A DNA stretch of 6,990 nucleotides from an uncultured Eubacteriales bacterium (GTDB lineage: Bacteria; Bacillota; Clostridia; Oscillospirales; Oscillospiraceae), in NCBI GenBank assembly GCA_900550705.1, contig URTG01000091.1, positions 1-6,990 on the forward strand, in the 5' to 3' direction. The stretch's first letter is position 1; each line of letters begins with the position of its first letter. The notes under the pieces were generated by a model that saw only the letters and a list, made by a program, of their open reading frames with translations, ran no database searches and was not told the origin of the DNA. Both the position numbers and the translations under genes were made by a program. Below, in pieces: positions 4,194 to 6,990 of this stretch.

Positions 4194-6017
4194 ATGAAAC
4201 GAAAAATTATACAATTTGCCGCTGTTTTTCTTGCGCTGACACTCTGTCTTCCCACTGTGTGGGCGGCGCGCACAGATTCCGGAGGAAACGTGATGATCCG
4301 GGTGGGTCTGGCATCCTCCTCCAGCCACAATGCCGAGGGGGAGAAGGAGTGCGCCCATCTGCAAAACAACACGGGATACGGCTCCGGCTTCCGCTTCGGG
4401 TACTATGACGACAGCCTGCGCTTTGTGGAGCTGGCCCGGACCTCCGCCGAGGTCACCCAGGTCGCCATGATGAAGACCCAGAACATGGGCTACGGGCGGG
4501 ACAGCGCCGGCAAGACCACCTACTCCACCTCCATCAGCAGCGACATCACCGTGGGCTGTTACCATGTCCAGATCCCCGGCGGCTATGCCTCCTACCGGGA
4601 CGCGGCGGAGGATGCCGCCCTCTACGGCGGCTTTGTGGCCTGGATCGACGGCAGCTACCAGGTCCGGGTGGGCTCCTTCACAACCAAGGAGGACGCCGAG
4701 GCGGCCCTGGCCAATATGGCCCAGGGCACCGTGGTGGGCACCAGCGCGTATGGGATCAGCGTGGTGGAGACCGGCACGGACCACATCCTCTTTCAATTCG
4801 ACGGCGGCAGCGGCCGGGCGCTGGGCGTTCTGCCCGACGTCACCGGTGTCTCCGATGTCCGCACCTGGTTTTCCGGCTATAAGTACCGGGGCGGCTTTAC
4901 CTATCAGCGGGTCACCGGCGGCAACCTCACGGTGGTCAATGTGCTGGACCTGGAGAGCTATGTCAAGGGCGTGACCCCCTATGAGATGGGCCGTCTCTGG
5001 CCTCTGGAGGCGCTCAAAACCCAGGCGGTGTGCGCCCGGACCTATGTGCTCCGCAGTCTGAACACCCACGGGAGTCTGGGCTTCGACGTGTGCAACTCCG
5101 CCTCCTGCCAGGCCTACTGCGGCGTGGGCAGCTCCCGGGCGGACTACGGCGCCTCCGACCTCAGCGACCGGGCCGTGGAGGAGACGGCGGGTCAGGTGGT
5201 CACCTACAACGACAGCCTGGCGGACACCTATTATTCCTCCAGCCACGGCGGAGCCAGCGAGGAGGTCTCCAACATCTGGGGCAGCAACAAGCCGGGGGAT
5301 TATCCCTATCTCTGCGGCGTGATCGACCCCTATGAGGCCTCCGCAGCCAGCATCAACGCCAAATCCTCCTGGAAGGTCACCTACTCCGCCGCCCAGCTTG
5401 CCCAGCGGCTTCAGGGCTACGGCTACGGCGTGAACGCCTCCATCGACCATCTGACGCTGACCTACTCCAAGCTGGGAAACGTACTGAAGATCGTGGTCCA
5501 CTGGGACAACGGAAAGACCAATACCTTCTCCTCCTCCGGCAGCAGCAAGGCCAAAACGGACATCCGCTATACCTTCGGGGTGGATTCCATCCACTTCACC
5601 GTCAACGGTGCTTCCGTGACGCCGGGGACATCCACCCCTGCGGCCTCGCCTGCCGCCAGCGGCTACCCGGTGAACGGCTCCGGGAGCCTGAACAGCCTGG
5701 ACGGCGCGTACACTATCTCCGGCTCCGGAACGGTGGGGACCATCTCCGGCACCCCCTATGCCATCTCCGGCTCCGGCCAGGTGGCCCAGGTGGAGCAGCC
5801 ATCCGAAGATAACAGCTCCAGCTCCGGCGGCTCCAACGAGGGCGGCGGAACGGTGACCACCTCCGGTTCCTCCTATGTCTTCGCCGGCGGCGGCTGGGGC
5901 CATCAGGTGGGCATGAGCCAATTCGGCGCCAACGCCATGGCCAAGCAGGGCTTTACTTATGACCAGATCCTGAAGTTCTATTTCCCCGGTGTCCAGGTCG
6001 GCACTTATCGAAACTAA
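4194..6017 (+). CDS. Secreted SPOR and SpoIID/LytB domain cell-wall protein
   Basis: This 607-aa protein is predicted to be exported and to act on peptidoglycan glycan strands; SpoIID is a lytic transglycosylase in sporulating Firmicutes. A signal peptide spans residues 1-24 (MKRK, hydrophobic core, cleavage after VWA). Residues about 122-178 look like a SPOR domain, including YQVRVGSFTTKEDAEAAL. The SpoIID domain follows: LDLESYVKGVTPYEM (catalytic-type Glu264), WPLEALKTQAVCARTY, a C-x4-C pair (Cys300, Cys305) resembling the zinc site of clostridial SpoIID, and SSHGGASEEV (His351). After about residue 470 comes a stretch of about 90 residues rich in Ser and Gly with repeated ISGSG. Only then does the closing GGGWGHQVGMSQFGA motif (566-580) appear. 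Canonical SpoIID is about 340 aa without SPOR or this insert, so this is probably a vegetative or accessory paralogue. It is divergent from the lysine operon and 21 nt upstream of queA, possibly co-transcribed. Confidence 0.93.
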   Translation: MKRKIIQFAAVFLALTLCLPTVWAARTDSGGNVMIRVGLASSSSHNAEGEKECAHLQNNTGYGSGFRFGYYDDSLRFVELARTSAEVTQVAMMKTQNMGYGRDSAGKTTYSTSISSDITVGCYHVQIPGGYASYRDAAEDAALYGGFVAWIDGSYQVRVGSFTTKEDAEAALANMAQGTVVGTSAYGISVVETGTDHILFQFDGGSGRALGVLPDVTGVSDVRTWFSGYKYRGGFTYQRVTGGNLTVVNVLDLESYVKGVTPYEMGRLWPLEALKTQAVCARTYVLRSLNTHGSLGFDVCNSASCQAYCGVGSSRADYGASDLSDRAVEETAGQVVTYNDSLADTYYSSSHGGASEEVSNIWGSNKPGDYPYLCGVIDPYEASAASINAKSSWKVTYSAAQLAQRLQGYGYGVNASIDHLTLTYSKLGNVLKIVVHWDNGKTNTFSSSGSSKAKTDIRYTFGVDSIHFTVNGASVTPGTSTPAASPAASGYPVNGSGSLNSLDGAYTISGSGTVGTISGTPYAISGSGQVAQVEQPSEDNSSSSGGSNEGGGTVTTSGSSYVFAGGGWGHQVGMSQFGANAMAKQGFTYDQILKFYFPGVQVGTYRN

Positions 6018-6038
6018 ACGAAGAAAGGCGTTTTTCCC

Positions 6039-6990
6039 GTGAAAACTTCTGATTTTGATTTTTACCTCCCCGAAGAGCTGATTGCCCAGACCCCACTGGA
6101 GCGGCGGGATACCTCCCGGCTGCTGACGCTGGACAAGGTGACAGGGGAGACGGGGCACTATCATTTCTATGACCTGCCCCAGTTCCTCAAGCCCGGCGAC
6201 TGCCTGGTGCTGAACAACTCCCGGGTCCTGCCCGCCCGCCTCATCGGCCACCGGCCCACCGGCGGCGTCTGCGAGGTGCTGCTCCTCTCCGACAAGGGGG
6301 ACAACGTGTGGGAGTGCCTGGTACGCCCCGGCCGGAAGCTCCGCACCGGCGCCCAGGTCATCTTCGGCAACGGCGAGCTCACCGCCACCATTGAGGCGGA
6401 GGAGTCCGACGGCAACCGGCTGGTCCGCTTCCACTACCAGGGTATCTTCCTGGAAATTCTGGAGCACCTGGGCAAAATGCCTCTGCCGCCCTACATCAAG
6501 GCGGAGCTTCAGGACAACGAGCGCTACCAGACCGTCTACTCCAAAGTCATGGGCTCCGCCGCCGCTCCCACCGCCGGTCTGCACTTCACGCCGGAGCTGC
6601 TGCAAACCATCCAGGACATGGAGGTGTCCATCTGCTATGTGACCCTCCATGTGGGCCTGGGCACCTTCCGCCCGGTGAAGGCGGAGGACATTCAGGATCA
6701 CGAGATGCACTCCGAGTTCTGCCAGATCAGCCAGGAGACCGCCGACACCATCAACCGCACCCGCGCCAACGGCGGCCGGGTGATCTGCGTGGGCACCACC
6801 TCCTGCCGCACCGTAGAAAGCTTCGCCGAGGAGGACGGCACCATGCGCGCCCGCTCCGGCTGGACCAACATCTTTATCTACCCCGGCTACCGCTTCAAGG
6901 TGCTGGATGCCCTCATCACCAACTTCCACCTGCCCCAGTCCACCCTCATTATGCTGGTCTCCGCCCTGGCCGGACGGGAACACGTCCTGG
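6039..6990 (+). CDS. queA: tRNA preQ1(34) S-adenosylmethionine ribosyltransferase-isomerase, 3' partial
   Basis: QueA transfers and rearranges the ribosyl group of S-adenosylmethionine onto preQ1 at tRNA position 34, giving epoxyqueuosine, the step after Tgt in queuosine synthesis. The 317 codons present are unbroken and run off the right edge; the family is about 340 aa, so roughly 25 residues are missing. Recognisable blocks are DFDFYLPEELIAQTP (5-19), LVLNNSRVLPARL (56-68), PLPPYIK (148-154), GSAAAPTAGLHFTPE (172-186), HVGLGTFRPV (204-213), HEMHSE (221-226), VGTTSCRTVE (251-260) and TNFHLPQSTL (294-303). The start is GTG at 6039, because no ATG fits the family N-terminus; AAAGG (6024-6028) lies 10 nt upstream. 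It follows the SpoIID-like gene by 21 nt with no terminator between. In many Firmicutes queA is followed by tgt, which would lie beyond the window. Confidence 0.97.
   Translation, partial: MKTSDFDFYLPEELIAQTPLERRDTSRLLTLDKVTGETGHYHFYDLPQFLKPGDCLVLNNSRVLPARLIGHRPTGGVCEVLLLSDKGDNVWECLVRPGRKLRTGAQVIFGNGELTATIEAEESDGNRLVRFHYQGIFLEILEHLGKMPLPPYIKAELQDNERYQTVYSKVMGSAAAPTAGLHFTPELLQTIQDMEVSICYVTLHVGLGTFRPVKAEDIQDHEMHSEFCQISQETADTINRTRANGGRVICVGTTSCRTVESFAEEDGTMRARSGWTNIFIYPGYRFKVLDALITNFHLPQSTLIMLVSALAGREHVL

Noticed and set aside
4152..6983. 943-codon open frame on the minus strand
   Set aside because: It lies opposite both the SpoIID-like gene and queA and spans the boundary between them. Its composition is Gly/Ala/Val/His-rich with no recognisable domain, so it is a by-product of GC-rich third codon positions.

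Overview
The window is GC-rich bacterial chromosomal DNA with housekeeping genes packed at short spacings. The combination of a T-box-free, riboswitch-controlled lysine operon, a SpoIID-family cell-wall protein, strong AGGAGG-like ribosome binding sites and an archaeal/fungal-type aspartate-semialdehyde dehydrogenase suggests a high-GC member of the Clostridia (Oscillospiraceae-like, e.g. Flavonifractor/Oscillibacter relatives). That placement is inference from protein style and gene content, not from a marker gene. I see no mobile element, CRISPR array, tRNA or rRNA.

Left half, minus strand, reading right to left. A sigma-A type promoter (4127-4155) drives a leader of about 340 nt. The leader holds a lysine riboswitch aptamer (3965-4111), a candidate antiterminator (3877-3941) and an overlapping intrinsic terminator (3847-3882). 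Then come asd, dapA and dapB, three of the steps from aspartyl phosphate to tetrahydrodipicolinate (precursor of diaminopimelate and lysine). A long hairpin followed by a T run ends this operon at 844-891. Just beyond it lies tcdA, the tRNA t6A dehydratase, which has its own ribosome binding site but no visible promoter. A second hairpin lies at the extreme left edge (1-23).

Right half, plus strand. A secreted SPOR plus SpoIID/LytB-domain protein (607 aa) begins at 4194, divergent from the lysine operon. Its C-terminal SpoIID motif is separated from the rest of the domain by a Ser/Gly-rich stretch of about 90 residues. Then, 21 nt later, queA starts at a GTG and runs off the right edge about 25 codons short of the usual length.

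There is a biological link between the halves: the dap operon makes diaminopimelate for peptidoglycan, while the SpoIID-like protein is predicted to bind or cleave peptidoglycan glycan strands. They are divergently arranged around one control region of about 400 nt (3794-4193). That region contains the riboswitch, an inverted repeat inside the asd promoter, and a possible rightward promoter antisense to the riboswitch. I do not see a previously undescribed multi-gene system here. The most notable items are the regulatory architecture of the lysine leader and the split SpoIID domain.
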